The notes beneath the pieces are model-generated. The model was not told the origin of the DNA and did no database searches. It saw nothing but the letters and a program-made list of their open reading frames with translations. Position numbers and translations under genes: made by a program. A DNA stretch of 64,000 bases from Candidula unifasciata. Its lineage: Eukaryota > Mollusca > Gastropoda > Stylommatophora > Geomitridae. The stretch spans positions 1 to 64,000 of the forward strand of contig CAJHNH020008555.1 of NCBI GenBank assembly GCA_905116865.2, in the 5' to 3' direction. Shown piece by piece: positions 31,780 through 43,179 of this stretch (the first letter of the stretch is position 1; every line of letters starts with the position of its first letter).

Positions 31780-34090
31780 CTCTGGTCATGCGCATAATCC
31801 ACTGTGGGTCATAAACTGGGATGTCTTTTCAAGGTCTCTTAGGTTTCCCCAAAGCTTAGTTGTCAGGTCTACTGGGTGTTGCCATATGTTGCTCCGCAGG
31901 AGAGGACAGTCTTGCAGGGCATGTTCTGGAGTCTGTTCAGCACGAAGGCACAGGCAGAGAGTTGTTTGGCTCATACCTAATTTATATGAGTGTTTTTTGA
32001 GTCTGCAGTGTCCAGTATGTAAGTGAAAAACTGTGACTTGTTCTGTTCAAGTGTTTCAGTAAATCTTTTTCTTAGTTATAATCAGTGTTGGTTTTCCAAT
32101 CTGTTTCTGATTTTCTCTTAATGAGAGTTTTGACTTCTGGAAAAGTAAGTGGCTGGTAGGTCTGTGGTTTGTTACTGCCTTCCTTGGCTAAAGCATCAGC
32201 GCTTTCATTGCCTTTGATGCCACAGTGAGATGGAATCCACTGCAAGTGAATTTCTGCCTTTTTTGACAACATAGCAAGTTCCTTTGTTAGACTTTGTAGT
32301 GTGCTGTGGGTAGGTTTGGACTCAAGGGCCTGTATAGCTGACGGTGAGTCAGTGAGAAAAACTATCCTGCCTGCGGTGATTTGCAGATTGTTCATATACT
32401 GTGCTGCCATCAATAGGGCTGAGAGTTCTGCCTTGTAGTTAGAGCAGGTTCGTCCAGTGGGGGCTGCTAGGGACACAGTAGTGGCATCTGGGTGTTTTAT
32501 GTAAACACCTGCCCCACCATTCGTAGTTGCCTCTTTTGCTAATCCATCCATGTAGATTCTCGTCCAGCTGTGCTGTGGGAACATGTTGTTGAGGTGTTCC
32601 ATTGTGAGTGCTTTCTTTACTAAAGTGGGCTCAGCATCTTTGTTTCCCAGGTTCGGGATGGATGTTGACACATTGAGTGTCAATAATTCGGAGTCCCAGA
32701 GATCGAAAGATAGCTCTTCAGGTGTACATTCGTTAGATGGTTTAGGCTTGTGCGCTTTATTCGTTTTTTTTGTCCTGACTGCTAATTTTTCGTGTAATGG
32801 GTGGTTTAGCATTCTCTTCATTTTTTCCGCATGTAGAATTGCTTTTGTCCTTCTTCTTTCTTCTTCTTCGTTTTGTCTAGTACCTGTTTATTGGAATGGG
32901 CTGCTGTTATCCATGACGATGATGCATATTCGAGAGTTGGTCTGACTGTGCCGGTGTATACCTGCTTCAAGATGTGACTGTCTGCTCCCCAAGTGGTGCC
33001 TGCCAATTTCTTCATCACACCTTGTTTTTTCATAGCTTTTTTGTTAGTTTCTAGTATGTGATGTTTCGATGTCAGATGACTGTCAAGCTGGACGCCCAGG
33101 AAGGTTGGAGTATTGGAGCGTGGAACAGCATCATTGTTGAATTTTAATGTAAACTTTTCCTCCTTTGTAGACAATGAGAAGAGTGTTGCAACAGTTTTGT
33201 TCTTGTTTACTTCGAGGCCCCATTTGTTGGCCCAGTTTATGACACTATTCACACTTTCCTGGTCATCTGCATGAAGAGAATGTGATACATGTCTGGGTAA
33301 AGCTTGAGGTAGGTCCTTGATGTAGATCAGGAACAGGACTGGAGACAGTACACTACCCTATGGTACTCCTGCTCTCAGCTTGAATCTGGGACTATGTGCT
33401 TCATCCAGTTTCACAGATGCCCGCCTGTGGGATAGGAAGTCTTGTATCCAGTAGTACATTCTCCCTCTTATTCCACTATGTAAGAGCTTTAGCATCAAGC
33501 CATCCTTCCATATTTTGTCAAAGGCCTTGGACATATCAAAAAAGACTGTGAGGGTTTTCTTCTTTTCCTGGAAGCCATTTTCTATGTCCTGTGTAAGGTG
33601 TGCTACCTGGTCATCAGTGCTTCTGTGCTGTCGGTAGCCTGTCTGAGCCGGGTCCAGTTTGTGATTGGATTCTAGGAACCATTGAAGTCTGGTGGCCAGC
33701 ACTCTCTCCATCAGTTTTGCAGGGCAACTTAGCAAACTGACAGGCCTGTAGCTCTGGGGGTCCTTCTTGTCCTTGCCACTTTTGAGGATAGGGTGGATTA
33801 TAGCATTTTTCCAGATATCTGGGACTCTGCCTAGTTTCCAGCTATTGTTGTATATCTGGAGTAAGATGTTTTATGCTACTGGACCCATATGTTTGAGCAT
33901 GTCGTTTGAGACTTCGTCTACGCCAGGCGCCTTCTTTGACTTGAGTTTTCTCAGTGCTCTTAGCAGCTCAGCATTGTATTGATTATGGAAAAATAGTTGA
34001 ACAGCACCTTTCTTTCTTTCACTCTTTCTTATCATTCTTCTGTATCGAGGGTGACAGAGCACTTGTATTTTGGTCTGTAGTGTCATGATA
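31780..34090 (-). pseudogene. Non-LTR retrotransposon ORF2 remnant: RT, RNase H and Zn-type tail
   Basis: Read on the - strand from 34090: N-terminal RT fingers (LRKLKSKKAPGVDEVSNDML, 33871-34086), palm and motif A/B region (AQTGYRQHRSTDDQ, TVFFDMSKAFDKIW, 33358-33735), HADD catalytic site and thumb (GVQLDSH, RPTLEYASSSW, 32818-33300), then RNase H (YMDGLAKEATTNGGAGVYI, NYKAELSALLMAAQ, FLTDSPSAIQAL, IHLQWIPSHCGIKGNESADA, 32072-32600). A C-terminal CRAEQTPEHALQDCPLL tail lies at 31786-31974. RT followed by RNase H fits I/Jockey-group elements. A TAG after GVP (about 33357), frameshifts near 33860 and 32820, and a deletion of about 20 residues after HADD make it inactive. The endonuclease is missing. 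Confidence 0.85.
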
Positions 34091-34290
34091 TCAGTTCATC
34101 ATCATCATCATCATGTAGCAGGTCCTTTGCAGAACGTTGCTCTCATCACGGTCTGCCTGGAAAAAAAAACTGTTTTTCGCCAGCTCTCCTGCCTTGTGTA
34201 CTTTTACACTCAAGGAGTCACTTATATCCTGTGCCCATCTTCGTGTTGTTCGGCCTCTGGCTCTCCTTCCTGGTACCATGCCTTCTGCTA
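34091..34290 (-). pseudogene. Second retrotransposon C-terminal tail
   Basis: MVPGRRARGRTTRRWAQDIS, VHKAGELAKNSFFFQADRDE, SNVLQRTCY: the common non-LTR C-terminal tail, then (CAT)n. It abuts the truncated 5' end of the 31780-34090 element. Confidence 0.55.
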
Positions 34291-34320
34291 TTATTTATTT
34301 TGTATCAGTTAGCAATAGAA

Positions 34321-35570
34321 ATTATGTTCGTATTTTTCCTTATTGCAATTGTTAAAGTGTTTTTCCTTTATTGCAGTTATATTAGTGTTTTTTCTTTATT
34401 ACAGCATTTTGGGTTTTTCTTTATTGCAGTTATGTTGAGGTTTTTTTCTTTATTGCAGTTATGTTAGGGTTTTGTTTTTTTATTGTGGTTATATTAGTGT
34501 TTGTTTCTTTATTGCAGTTATGTTAGTATTTTTTTTCTTTATTGCAGTTATGTTAGTGTTTTTCTTCTTAATTGCAGTTATGTTAGTGTTTTTTTTTTCT
34601 TTATTGCAGTTATGTTCGTGTTTTTTTCTTTATTGCAGTTATGTTAGTGTTTTTTTTCTTTATTGCAGTTATGTTCGTGTTTGTTTCTTTATTGCAGTTA
34701 TGTTAGTGTTTTTTTTTCTTTATTGCAGTTATGTTAGTGTTTGTTTCTTTATTGCAGTTATGTTAGTGTTTTTTTTTCTTTATTGCAGTTATGTTAGTGT
34801 TTGTTTCTTTATTGCAGTTATGTTAGTTTTTTTTTTCTTTATTGCAGTTATGTTCGTGTTTTGTTTCTTTATTGCAGTTATGTTAGTGTTTTTTTTCTTT
34901 ATTGCAGTTATGTTAGTGTTTGTTTCTGCATTGCAGTTTTGTTAATGTTTGTTCCTTTATTGCAGTTATGTTAGTGTTTGTTTCTTTATTGCAGTTATTT
35001 TAGTGTTTGTTTCTTTATTGCAGTTATGTTAGTGTTTTTCTTTATTGCAGTTATGTTAGTGTTTTTCTTTATTGCAGTTTTGTTAGTGTTTTTCTTTTAT
35101 TGCAGTTATGTTAGTGTTTTTCTTTGTTGCTGTTATGTTAGTGTTTTTTCTTTATTGCAGTTATGTTAGTGTTTGTTTCTTTTTTGCAGTTATGTTAGTG
35201 TTTTTTTCTTTATTGCAATTATGTTAGTGTTTTTTTTAAATTGTAGTTATGTTAGTGTTTTTCCTTTATTGCAGTTATGTGTTTTTTTTTCTTTATTGCA
35301 GTTATGATAGTGTTTGTTTCTTTATTGCAGTTATGTTAGTGTTTGTTTCTTTATTGCAGTTATGTTATTGTTTGTTTCTTTATTGCAGTTATGTTAGTGG
35401 TTTTTTTTTTCTTTATTGCAGTTATGTTAGTGTTTTTCTTTTACTATAGTTATATTAATGGTTTTTTTTCTTTATTGCAGTTATGTTAGTGTTTTTCCTT
35501 TATTGCAGTTATGTTTTGTTTTTTTCCTTTATTACATTATTGCATTTATGTTACTGTTTCTCCTTTATTT
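34321..35570 (+). repeat. T-rich tandem array, about 30-bp unit, 3'-splice-site-like
   Basis: About 40 units of the type TTATTGCAGTTATGTTAGTG plus TTTGTTTCTT, with variable T-tract length. Every unit contains a polypyrimidine stretch followed by TTGCAG, the shape of a 3' splice site. Open frames rich in F and CSYVSV come from the repeat. Confidence 0.95.
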
Positions 35571-36010
35571 TATTGCTGCACTTTAGTTTGTGCAATATTT
35601 TGATGCTGTTGTTCCTTTGATTGTCTTTCAGTTAGATTTTGGCAACATTCAGTCAAATAATGTTGCAGTGCCATAGTGGGGAATGTTTGGGATTTAACAA
35701 ATATTTCAGGCACAGTCTCATGATATTGTTTTAAGAATTGTAAAAGTTGTTTTGTTGCATTATTCTACATTTGTTATGTGTTTGTACAATATTCTGATGT
35801 TACTGTTTTTGTATGTATGTTATGTTTCTGTAGATTTTGGTAGTATTCAGTCACGGAACAGGTAGAGCTATATTGTAGTATGTTTGAAGTTTCTCTTATA
35901 CTCCAAGTGCAGTCTCATGAGATCATTACAAGATCCAGAAATACCTCACTACATTGTTGACATTAGGTGAAAGAGTAGGGGTCACAAGAGAAAAGCCATA
36001 TTTGATAAAT
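35570..36010. other. Unassigned AT-rich intergenic sequence
   Basis: TTTGTGCAATATTTTGATGC and a similar block about 190 bases on suggest an imperfect duplication. No gene signal. Confidence 0.4.
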
Positions 36011-36415
36011 AAGGACTATAAATTAGTCCTTAAGGAAGAAAAGAAAGGCTTTTGAATTGAAACACTATAGAAGGACTCTCAGAATACCATGAAAAAAAAC
36101 AACAGAAATACTGACATCCTTAAATTAAAGATCTGTACATCAAGGAAGATTGGCAAGTAAACAGCATCTTTTTTCAGAGACTGAAATATTTTGGCTGTAT
36201 CAAGTGCCATGGTGGATTGGAAAAAAAAAATAATGCTGAAAGGCAGAGTTCCAGAAAAGATGGGCAGAGGCCTACCAGTATGAAGATGGGCACAGGATTA
36301 AGAGAAACCTTGGGTAGGAAAGTGCACGAGCCAGAAGAGATGGCGAGAGCCTGAGTTTCTTTTAGGCTGACTGTAATGAGAGCAACATTCTACAAAGGAC
36401 CTGCTACATGATGGT
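36010..36415 (+). pseudogene. Non-LTR retrotransposon C-terminal fragment
   Basis: ERKAFELKHYRRTLRIP, LASKQHLFSETEIFWLYQVP, NESNILQRTCYMM with several stops; same family as 27690-28480 and 34091-34290. Confidence 0.6.
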
Positions 36416-36529
36416 GAAGTGTAAATTATTGTTTATGAACCAGTGATCAAATAAGAATCAACATCAGGACATTCTGGGCAAACCAATAGATGATCTGACT
36501 TCCTGAGCAAATGTTGTAAGTTGTAGATA

Positions 36530-37620
36530 CTGATTGTTGCAGTAGCACACTGGTTGTAATTATGTCTCCTTCATGAACTTAAGAGTAGTCTTTGCCACAT
36601 GGACAGGATATGAGTTGCAGTTGTGGTAACATAGTTACTGTCCACTATTACCAACACAGGTGTCCTTGACTGAGTCTTCCCTGCTGCCCTTGTGACATTT
36701 TGTCCAGCGAGTGCTCCTGGGTGTTGACATTCTTCTTCTTCTGCTGCCCTTTTTTCCCCACCAGAACATAGCCTCTCAACCAACTCACGCCAAATCATTC
36801 AATCTTTTGCTATAGCATACAGCCCCCCCCCCCCACCCATGGTCCCCCCCACCCCACCCCCCCCCCCCCCATGTCTTCTCCATTTTCGTAACTTCACTCT
36901 CTAGTTCCCTTCACCATTTGTTATTTTGGTCTGCCTTTACGAATTGACCCTGCGGGTTCCAAAAACTTTAGAAGACTTTTTTCGTTTTTTCCCCTAATTT
37001 TTTATGTTTGCCGTTTTTAGTATCTTTTCCTCAGGAGTTGACATAGCTTTGTCTAATGATACCAGAAAATTATGTTCAGAGAGGAAAGACAGAAAAGAAG
37101 CTAGTTAGCTAGCCATTCTCATTAGCTTTGATGCACTGTGTGTGAAGACCCAATACCTCCATACGCTTATATTCAAGACCCACCCACACAATGTTACAAG
37201 TTACTTGTTGACCATTTTGTGGTGCCCCAACATTTCTGTGCTATACGGTTGAACGAGTTTCCCCAATTTTGACTTTTTTGATTTTTCTTCTTGATTTGTT
37301 AATTCTACAGACTGCAATCCTGGAGGGAAACATTATTTTAAAAATATACATTGTAGGTTTTTAAGTCACGCCTTTACTTTTAACATTTCATTTTTGTTTC
37401 TGAATTCCTTATGTTGTAAGCAATGCACCATATATGAAATTGATTATTGATCATGTGTTCTAGTCAAGTAATGTGTGGTTGTGCTTCTTACATTTAGTCA
37501 GAACATACTAAAGAAAAGTGCAGATATTTAGCTCTGGTTAAGATAATATTTATGTGATTTTGTTTGTGCCATTATCTTTAGCTTTTTTGTTTTTTGTTTT
37601 GCCGGCTCCACAATAAAGGC
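36530..37620. other. Intergenic DNA; C-rich tracts and a repeat shared with 160-340
   Basis: 36870-36970 resembles 280-350 (CTCTCTAGTTCCCTTC, TTTGTTATTTTGG, GGGTTCC). C tracts lie at 36822-36870. The rest is AT-rich without coding signal. Confidence 0.45.
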
Positions 37621-37631
37621 CAGCTCTAGGG

Positions 37632-37836
37632 CAGTGACTCTCAACTTTCCTAATGCTGCGACCCTTTCAAATAAATCTTGGTGTGATGGTGACCTTTAAC
37701 CATACAATTATTTTCGTTGCTACTTCATAACATGAATGATTGTGTGTTTTCCGATGGTCTTAGGCGACCCCTGTGAAAGAGTCGAGTCCTTCGACCCCAA
37801 AAAAGGGGTCGCGGCCCACATGTTTGAGAACCGCTG
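37632..37836. mobile_element. SPIN-like hAT MITE (copy 2, inverse)
   Basis: It begins CAGTGACTCTCAACTTTCC and ends TTTGAGAACCGCTG, with flanks CTCTAGGG (37624-37631) and CTATAGGG (37837-37844), 7 of 8 identical. GTTGCTACTTCATAAC, GATGGTCTTAGGCGACCCC and GGGGTCGCGGCCCACA are inside. 205 bp, non-coding. Confidence 0.8.
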
Positions 37837-38030
37837 CTATAGGGGATATGTGCATCCGCCACTGTCTTTTGGAGTAATATGTAGGGAGGCACCAATCTCT
37901 TCCATGATGCAATTGTCTAAATGCCATGAGAACAGTGTTTTTTCACTTGCCACAAATCCTAATAAATTGAGGATTGGGAAATGCGTTGACTAAAATCCAA
38001 GCCATTGAGCCGTTCTTCCTGTCCTTCTAT

Positions 38031-38280
38031 CTATATAAATTCTTCATGTCGCTGTTGATACATAAGGCATTCTACAAGTGATCTCCATTGGTGCCGGTCT
38101 GCTGCTTTTCTGCGCATGGTATCCCATGTCAGTTTACATTCCTTTATTTCCCGTTCTGTTGTTCTTCTCCAGGTTTCTTTATGTCGTTCAAGTCTCCTTT
38201 TCCCATCTGCTGTCCACCGGAGAGCTATTTTTGCCAGTGTCACAAGGCATTCTGCAAACATGTCTAAGCCATCTCCATCG
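38031..38280 (-). pseudogene. Non-LTR retrotransposon C-terminal tail
   Basis: ALRWTADGKRRLERHKETWR, RTTEREIKECKLTWDTMRRK, AADRHQWRSLVECL: the 'ALRWTPEGKRKRGRPKxTWRR' tail of RT proteins. It is open for 76 codons, so fairly young. Confidence 0.7.
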
Positions 38281-38461
38281 TCTTACTTTGAATCATTTGC
38301 CAGTGATGCACATTCTGTTTTCCTCCTCATTTCTTCATTTGTGATCTTTAGACACAATGATGCTAATGACCATATGTGAACAGAAGAGTTAAACTTGCTT
38401 ATATAGATATACACACCTGGCTAATCCTAAATTCAAATTGTTGACTGTTGGTTCTCATTTG

Positions 38462-38771
38462 CATCATGGTGGCTCTTTTGTAATATCCTACCCCAGATGA
38501 CGTCACAGGACAGTCCAACATTTTCGAGAGTGGTAAGACTGGATTTCCCAGCTTTCTGATGCTTTTAACGACCCCAAAACATCTAGAACTGGCCCTAACC
38601 CCAACCCACCTATGTCACACAAGAGAATGCAGCCTAGGTCTCACGACTGCATGCAGCCTAGGTTCCCATAACTGCATGCAGCCTATCCACCACCCCCCTG
38701 AAATATTAGACTGTCCCCTGACCTGTGGATTTGCCCTGTGTGGAGTAGGATATTAAGAAAGCACCATCATG
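38462..38771. mobile_element. Putative MITE with long subterminal inverted repeats
   Basis: Left ATCATGGTGGCTC, TAATATCCTACCCCA, GGACAGTCCAACATTTT; the right side reads the complement (ATGATGGTGCTTTC, TAATATCCTACTCCA, GGACAGTCTAATATTT). Between them, three short repeats with CTGCATGCAGCCTA. No clear target duplication. Confidence 0.5.
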
Positions 38772-38774
38772 GCT

Positions 38775-39520
38775 GTTAGTTTTGATCTGAGATATTCCTA
38801 AATGGGACCATAATATATACTTTAATATTTGTAATTCCACACTTATACTGAAGCCGTATTTATTATTTACACATCTTTGTGCAATATACTCATGTCTTTT
38901 CACGTTAACATAGTGCATTTGAAAAAAACTGGCCTGAACATTTCCAGATATTTTTGATTTCTTCTCCATGACTTTTTTGTTCCATGTGATTTGAATATAA
39001 CGGTATTTTAAATAGCTCAGCACTTAATTGGAACTTCTGCACTCATATATCAAACATTTGTTTGCATACAGTTTAGTTTAATTTTCACCTTGTGATGATT
39101 TATTGCATGATTTATAATCAAATGCTTTTTACTTGGGTTGTATGTTGAAAAAAGTTGATGTTAAATTATCAGTGGCTGATATGTTATGTATGAGAAATCA
39201 GTGTCAATTTTAGCTAAAATTGTTTTCTTTGAAGAAGAAGAATCTGCACCTCTGACTGCAGTTGTTGAGAGCCTAGAAAATATGGTGCTACTGTTTTACT
39301 GGGACCTATGAAAGAATATAAAAAAATAATAACTCTAACCAGGGCTTTTCCATTTTAATAGTCCACAAAACAGAGTTAAGAAATCTGTGATCTTTCTTTT
39401 GTCCATATTCTGCTTTGTGCTGCTACACATCGCCGGTTAACTCTTTCAGTCCCAAGAAATCATTAAAATAATTTCTTCTGTCACAGACTGAAACTGTCAC
39501 TAATGTCTGTATTTAGCACT
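38775..39520. other. Unassigned AT-rich intergenic DNA with a lone piggyBac-type end
   Basis: TTAACTCTTTCAGTCCCAAG at 39437-39456 matches the piggyBac-like ends elsewhere. A right partner is not recognisable. Confidence 0.4.
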
Positions 39521-39524
39521 TTTA

Positions 39525-39812
39525 AGGTCCTTGTGTGGTTTCCGGGGCCCTATTATAGGGAAAACAAAAATAGATCCACTGCCTACCCAAAAACATGTCG
39601 TAAGAGTCGACTAATTAGGAGCTTCCTTCGAAGTCAGTGCATCTGCCTGAAAGGCAAGGAACCAGCAGTCTGCATACAAATGAATCAGATCTGTTAAACA
39701 GATGCACACACAACACTCAGGTTCTGGCAGGACTGTAGTCCAGAAATGGATGAACAACCAGAACTTTCTGCCGGAGTTTACAACTGGTGAACGTGAAAAA
39801 GAAGAAGAAGAA
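39525..39812 (+). repeat. GAA-tailed SINE-like repeat (family B), near complete
   Basis: TGTGGTTTCCGGGGCCC, TCCACTGCCTACCCAAAAAC, TGTCGTAAGAGTCGACTAAT, GGCAAGGAACCAGCAGTCTG, CCAGAAATGGATGAACAACC, tail AAAAAGAAGAAGAAG. Confidence 0.8.
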
Positions 39813-39814
39813 GC

Positions 39815-40309
39815 TCTATTAGGGTGGGGGGGAGGAGGGGAGATGCCGGTACTGCATACCGTTGCACACTGTCTGGGGAAAAAGTCCTGTCTGTATAAGT
39901 GCACACATCTGGACAGAAGTGATTAATCATGGTCGCTTTTCTGAAATGTTGCTTCTGTTTTACATATTCATCTATTTTAACTTCCAAAACTACTGTTGCT
40001 GTTATCAAATGTTGCCTGTTTGCACTGTGATTACAGTTTACCACATGTTCTACCATGCCTGGATTTTTTCTGCTGCTGCTGCCAATATTAGCTACTAGTG
40101 GTGGAATTCATTTTAATTAGAATATATTTATATTATCAGTGCAGTTATAATGTATTCATGATGTGCTCATATTTGTTGTTGTACGGATATGCCATATTGT
40201 CTTGGTTTTTCCTGCTGTGAAATTCTGGCTTTTTAAACAGTGAATATTTTATTGTTGCACTTGAGTTGTCTGTAGTTTGCTAGTTTACATGTTTTTTTGT
40301 ATGTTTTTT

Positions 40310-40310
<1 letters not shown>
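39815..40310. other. Unassigned intergenic DNA
   Basis: Starts with a G-rich patch (39826-39842), otherwise AT-rich; no gene signal. Confidence 0.4.

Positions 40311-40311
<1 letters not shown>

Positions 40312-40362
<51 letters not shown>
40312..40362. repeat. Poly-G tract, 51 bases
   Basis: Uninterrupted G after a T run. Confidence 0.95.
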
Positions 40363-40363
<1 letters not shown>

Positions 40364-40414
40364 AGTGTGTTAAAATAAAATTAAAATAAAATTGTAGCAT
40401 ATTACCTTAATATG

Positions 40415-40672
40415 GTAAGCTATGGTAGCACAGTGGCCAGATACTTGTCTGCCACACTGAAGATCTTGGGTTCAAATCCACACAAGTTGGTTTTTAACCC
40501 ACACACAAAAAATGTACTTGCCTCTCAGGTCGACATAGCCTAAAATGAGTACCAGGTAATCTCCTGGAAAGTAAAAGGCATCCATCGAGTGTCAATTGGT
40601 CTATACAGATCTGAATCCAGCATCATTTGCCCAATCCACCACTGGTGCCAAGAGATGAGTTTAAAAGTAATA
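40415..40672 (+). repeat. tRNA-derived SINE (family A)
   Basis: TGGTAGCACAGTGGCCAGAT (A box), CTTGGGTTCAAATCCACAC (B box), CTCTCAGGTCGACATAGCC, CAATTGGTCTATACAGATC. Confidence 0.7.
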
Positions 40673-40904
40673 AATACTTAAGTTAAATCTGAAGGAATTG
40701 AACAGAGGCACTGTGGGACAGAAGTAGTTAGCATGATAATTCAGATCAAAAGGTAAATTTAACACCTGTCTGTGACCGAAGACAGCAAAAACATCATATT
40801 GTCTTTGATATGGCCATGAAATGTATGATGAGTATGATGACTTGTTAGGTACTGAAACTTAAGGTTAAAGAATATAACATAACAGAACTAGGGACATTCT
40901 CATA

Positions 40905-41110
40905 AGCATTAGCCGCATTAGTGCAGTCGATAGGAGACTGGCTTTCAAATCCAGTTGCGAATTGTTGCAGCCCATGGTCGGTGTTCAAAACCGGGCGGTT
41001 CCTGGGGTTCACCCGGCCTCTAGGAAATGGGTACCAGAGTTGACACTCTGAGGTAAATGGAGGAACGTTGCTGTAGCTATGGAGTTACGTGCGGACGGCG
41101 ACACAGGCAG
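40905..41110 (+). repeat. tRNA-like SINE (family G)
   Basis: CATTAGTGCAGTCGATAGGA, GTGTTCAAAACCGGGCGG, GAAATGGGTACCAGAGTTGA, TGTAGCTATGGAGTTACG. Inverse partner at 48640-48910. Confidence 0.65.
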
Positions 41111-41607
41111 ACAGTTTCTTATCAGCTGTCCGTAGTGGTGGCAGAGCACTTATGGTTTATAGTTGTTTGCAATGACGCTGGTTCACATCTACCGACTTTA
41201 CCTTTCATAAGCACACTGTCCCCATCTTCAACAGCCAGTGTAGAGTTTCAACCCTGATGATACCAGTTGGTACTGAAAGGCGACTCAATCACACTCAGTC
41301 AATTAGATTAATTACTTAAAGTGTTAAAGATACATTTTATACTTGATTGGGTGTTGGCCAGTTTTTAAAGCATTCACTACTAATTACTGCAATCTTAATC
41401 CCCCCAAAATACGCAGTATTGGCTTAAAATTTAGTTTGAAATACAAAAGAACTATTTTCTTTTCTCTGGTTGGCTATGGTTCTGAAATTTTTGCTTCAAA
41501 TACTTGTTTATTTAATAGTACCTAACCGATTTATTTACCGGTTATGTAAGTTTTGTGTGTGTTTTTGTTGGTTGTTGAAAGAGTTATGTCTAGTGTTATT
41601 TCTAAAC

Positions 41608-41804
41608 CAGTGTTTCCCAATGTGGAGCCCATGCCATTTGGGGGCCGGGGGGTGTTTGATTGTTAAGGGAGGCAATATGACTGTTGGGGAGGGGGAGGGG
41701 GGTTTAAAAAATGGACTCGTCCTGAGTTTTAGTTATGTAGGAGGGCATAAAAATTTTAGGAAGTCCGGCATGGGCGTGGCACACACAAAAGTTGGAAAAT
41801 ACTG
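41608..41804. mobile_element. hAT-like MITE (CAGTGTTTCCCAA family)
   Basis: It starts CAGTGTTTCCCAATGTGG and ends AGTTGGAAAATACTG. Flanks TTCTAAAC (41600-41607) and TCCTAAAC (41805-41812) agree at 7 of 8 positions, as for hAT. 197 bp, G-rich interior, non-coding. Confidence 0.65.
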
Positions 41805-41814
41805 TCCTAAACTG

Positions 41815-42335
41815 TGAAATTATGTGAACAAAAAGCTCATCAGATACTAGAATTACAGTAGTGAACTTAGTCAAGTACCTAGACAACTGACGTAGGTAAT
41901 TATGCCTCTCTTCATCTATTTATGTCCAGTAATTAGTTATTATTCTCAGCTCGAATTTTGTTTGTGCAATAAAAAGATATTGTCTAGATCCTCTCTAAGT
42001 CCTTCTTTATCTTCTTTTTTTCATAAAAAATTTCCCTTTTTTTTTTGTCATCTTTTTTTTTAAATTTAAGCCAACAATTAGAAAAAATCATTTAGGTTGT
42101 CCCAAAAATGTTCAGCAGACTTACTTATGTAAAACTACATCTCTGATGCCTCAATGGATATTTTTTTAATATCTTTAAGATTCACAGATTATAAACTTAT
42201 TTATCCTAAGCTTTACCATTGTATTGTCTGCTTATTTGCTCAGCATGAAAATTTCTGTGCATGCTAGCACAAATCAGAAGAAATAGTGGTTGCATCATAT
42301 CTAGGTCCTGTTTGCTCAGTATATTTTGATTATAA
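41815..42335. other. Unassigned AT-rich intergenic DNA
   Basis: T-rich stretches at 42000-42070; no gene or repeat relation seen. Confidence 0.4.
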
Positions 42336-42339
42336 TGAA

Positions 42340-42535
42340 AGTGTTTCTTCTTCTTCTTTGCGTTCACCAGCTGTAAACTCTGGTGGAAAGTTCTGGTTGT
42401 TCGTCCACTTCTGGACTGCAGTCCTGTTCCAGAACCTGAGTGTTGCGTGTGCATCCGTTTGACAGATCTGACACATTTGTGTGCAGACTGTTGGTTATTT
42501 GCCTCTCAGGCAGATGCACTCCGACTTCAAAGGAA
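42340..42535 (-). repeat. GAA-tailed SINE-like repeat (family B)
   Basis: Inverse tail TTCTTCTTCTTTGCG, then TTCACCAGCTGTAAACTCTG, GGTTGTTCGTCCACTTCTGG, GGCAGATGCACTCCGACTTC. Confidence 0.75.
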
Positions 42536-42539
42536 AAAA

Positions 42540-42962
42540 AAGTGTTTTATCTCACTAGTCTGTTATTATTTATTTTATAGCTGGTCATTTATGTCGTTTA
42601 CTTGTTATTCTGTTTACTTGCATTGATCATAATTGCAAATTATTGTATTCATTCATTATGTTTACTTTGAACAAATTTATAATTTTGTTGAAACATTAAG
42701 TGACCATATTTTCATAGTTGTTGAAGTATTGCATTTATTTTGATGAAGCTTACAGTACAGATATTTATGTTGATCCTCCATACAGTGAAGACACTCAAGT
42801 TCAGTGATATTTTACTTCTTGAAATATTATATGAATCTTTTAGTTCTGCTTGTATGTTTTATAAAAACGAATTTAAGCTACATAGCCAGTCGGTAAATTA
42901 TGGAAATAAACTAGATATTAACATATGCAAGCATTTATATTTTTTATTTAATATTAATGATG
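42540..42962. other. Unassigned AT-rich intergenic DNA
   Basis: An 81-codon open frame occurs here by chance composition; no recognisable domain. Confidence 0.4.
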
Positions 42963-42964
42963 TG

Positions 42965-43175
42965 AATGAGGAGCGGCTGGCCTGAGTAGTTAGAATGTTG
43001 GGCTGTCAAGCAAGAAATCTGGTTTCAAATCCTCAATATTTTTGTGAATTATTTTTAATGTTGGGGACAAAAATAAAATCATAACTTGTATGGTGACAGC
43101 TCTAGCCCTAAATCTTTAGAGGCGAAGACTCCGCTTACACTGCAAAAGTAGTAAATACAGAAGCAAGTTTAAAAA
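42965..43175 (+). repeat. tRNA-like SINE, different head
   Basis: AGCGGCTGGCCTGAGTAGTT and TGGTTTCAAATCCTC resemble A- and B-box regions. The body (GACAGCTCTAGCCC, GAAGACTCCGCTTAC) is unlike family A. Anticodon arm and acceptor pairing do not make a tRNA. Confidence 0.45.
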
Positions 43176-43179
43176 AAAA

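Noticed and set aside
31709..32026. + strand 105-codon frame
   Set aside because: Antisense of the retrotransposon C-terminal tail, whose - strand frame has recognisable CRAEQTPEHALQDCPLL.
32583..32945. + strand 120-codon frame
   Set aside because: Antisense of the RNase H/RT region of the - strand element.
34472..35449. Hydrophobic frames with repeated CSYVSVFF-type residues resembling membrane proteins
   Set aside because: Generated by the ~30-bp T-rich tandem repeat with variable T length; frames change as soon as a T run changes.
36571..36798. 75-codon - strand frame (MIWRELVERLCSGG...)
   Set aside because: Looked gene-like at first, but parts recur loosely near 160-300 and no domain or exon borders are apparent; kept only as repeat-like.
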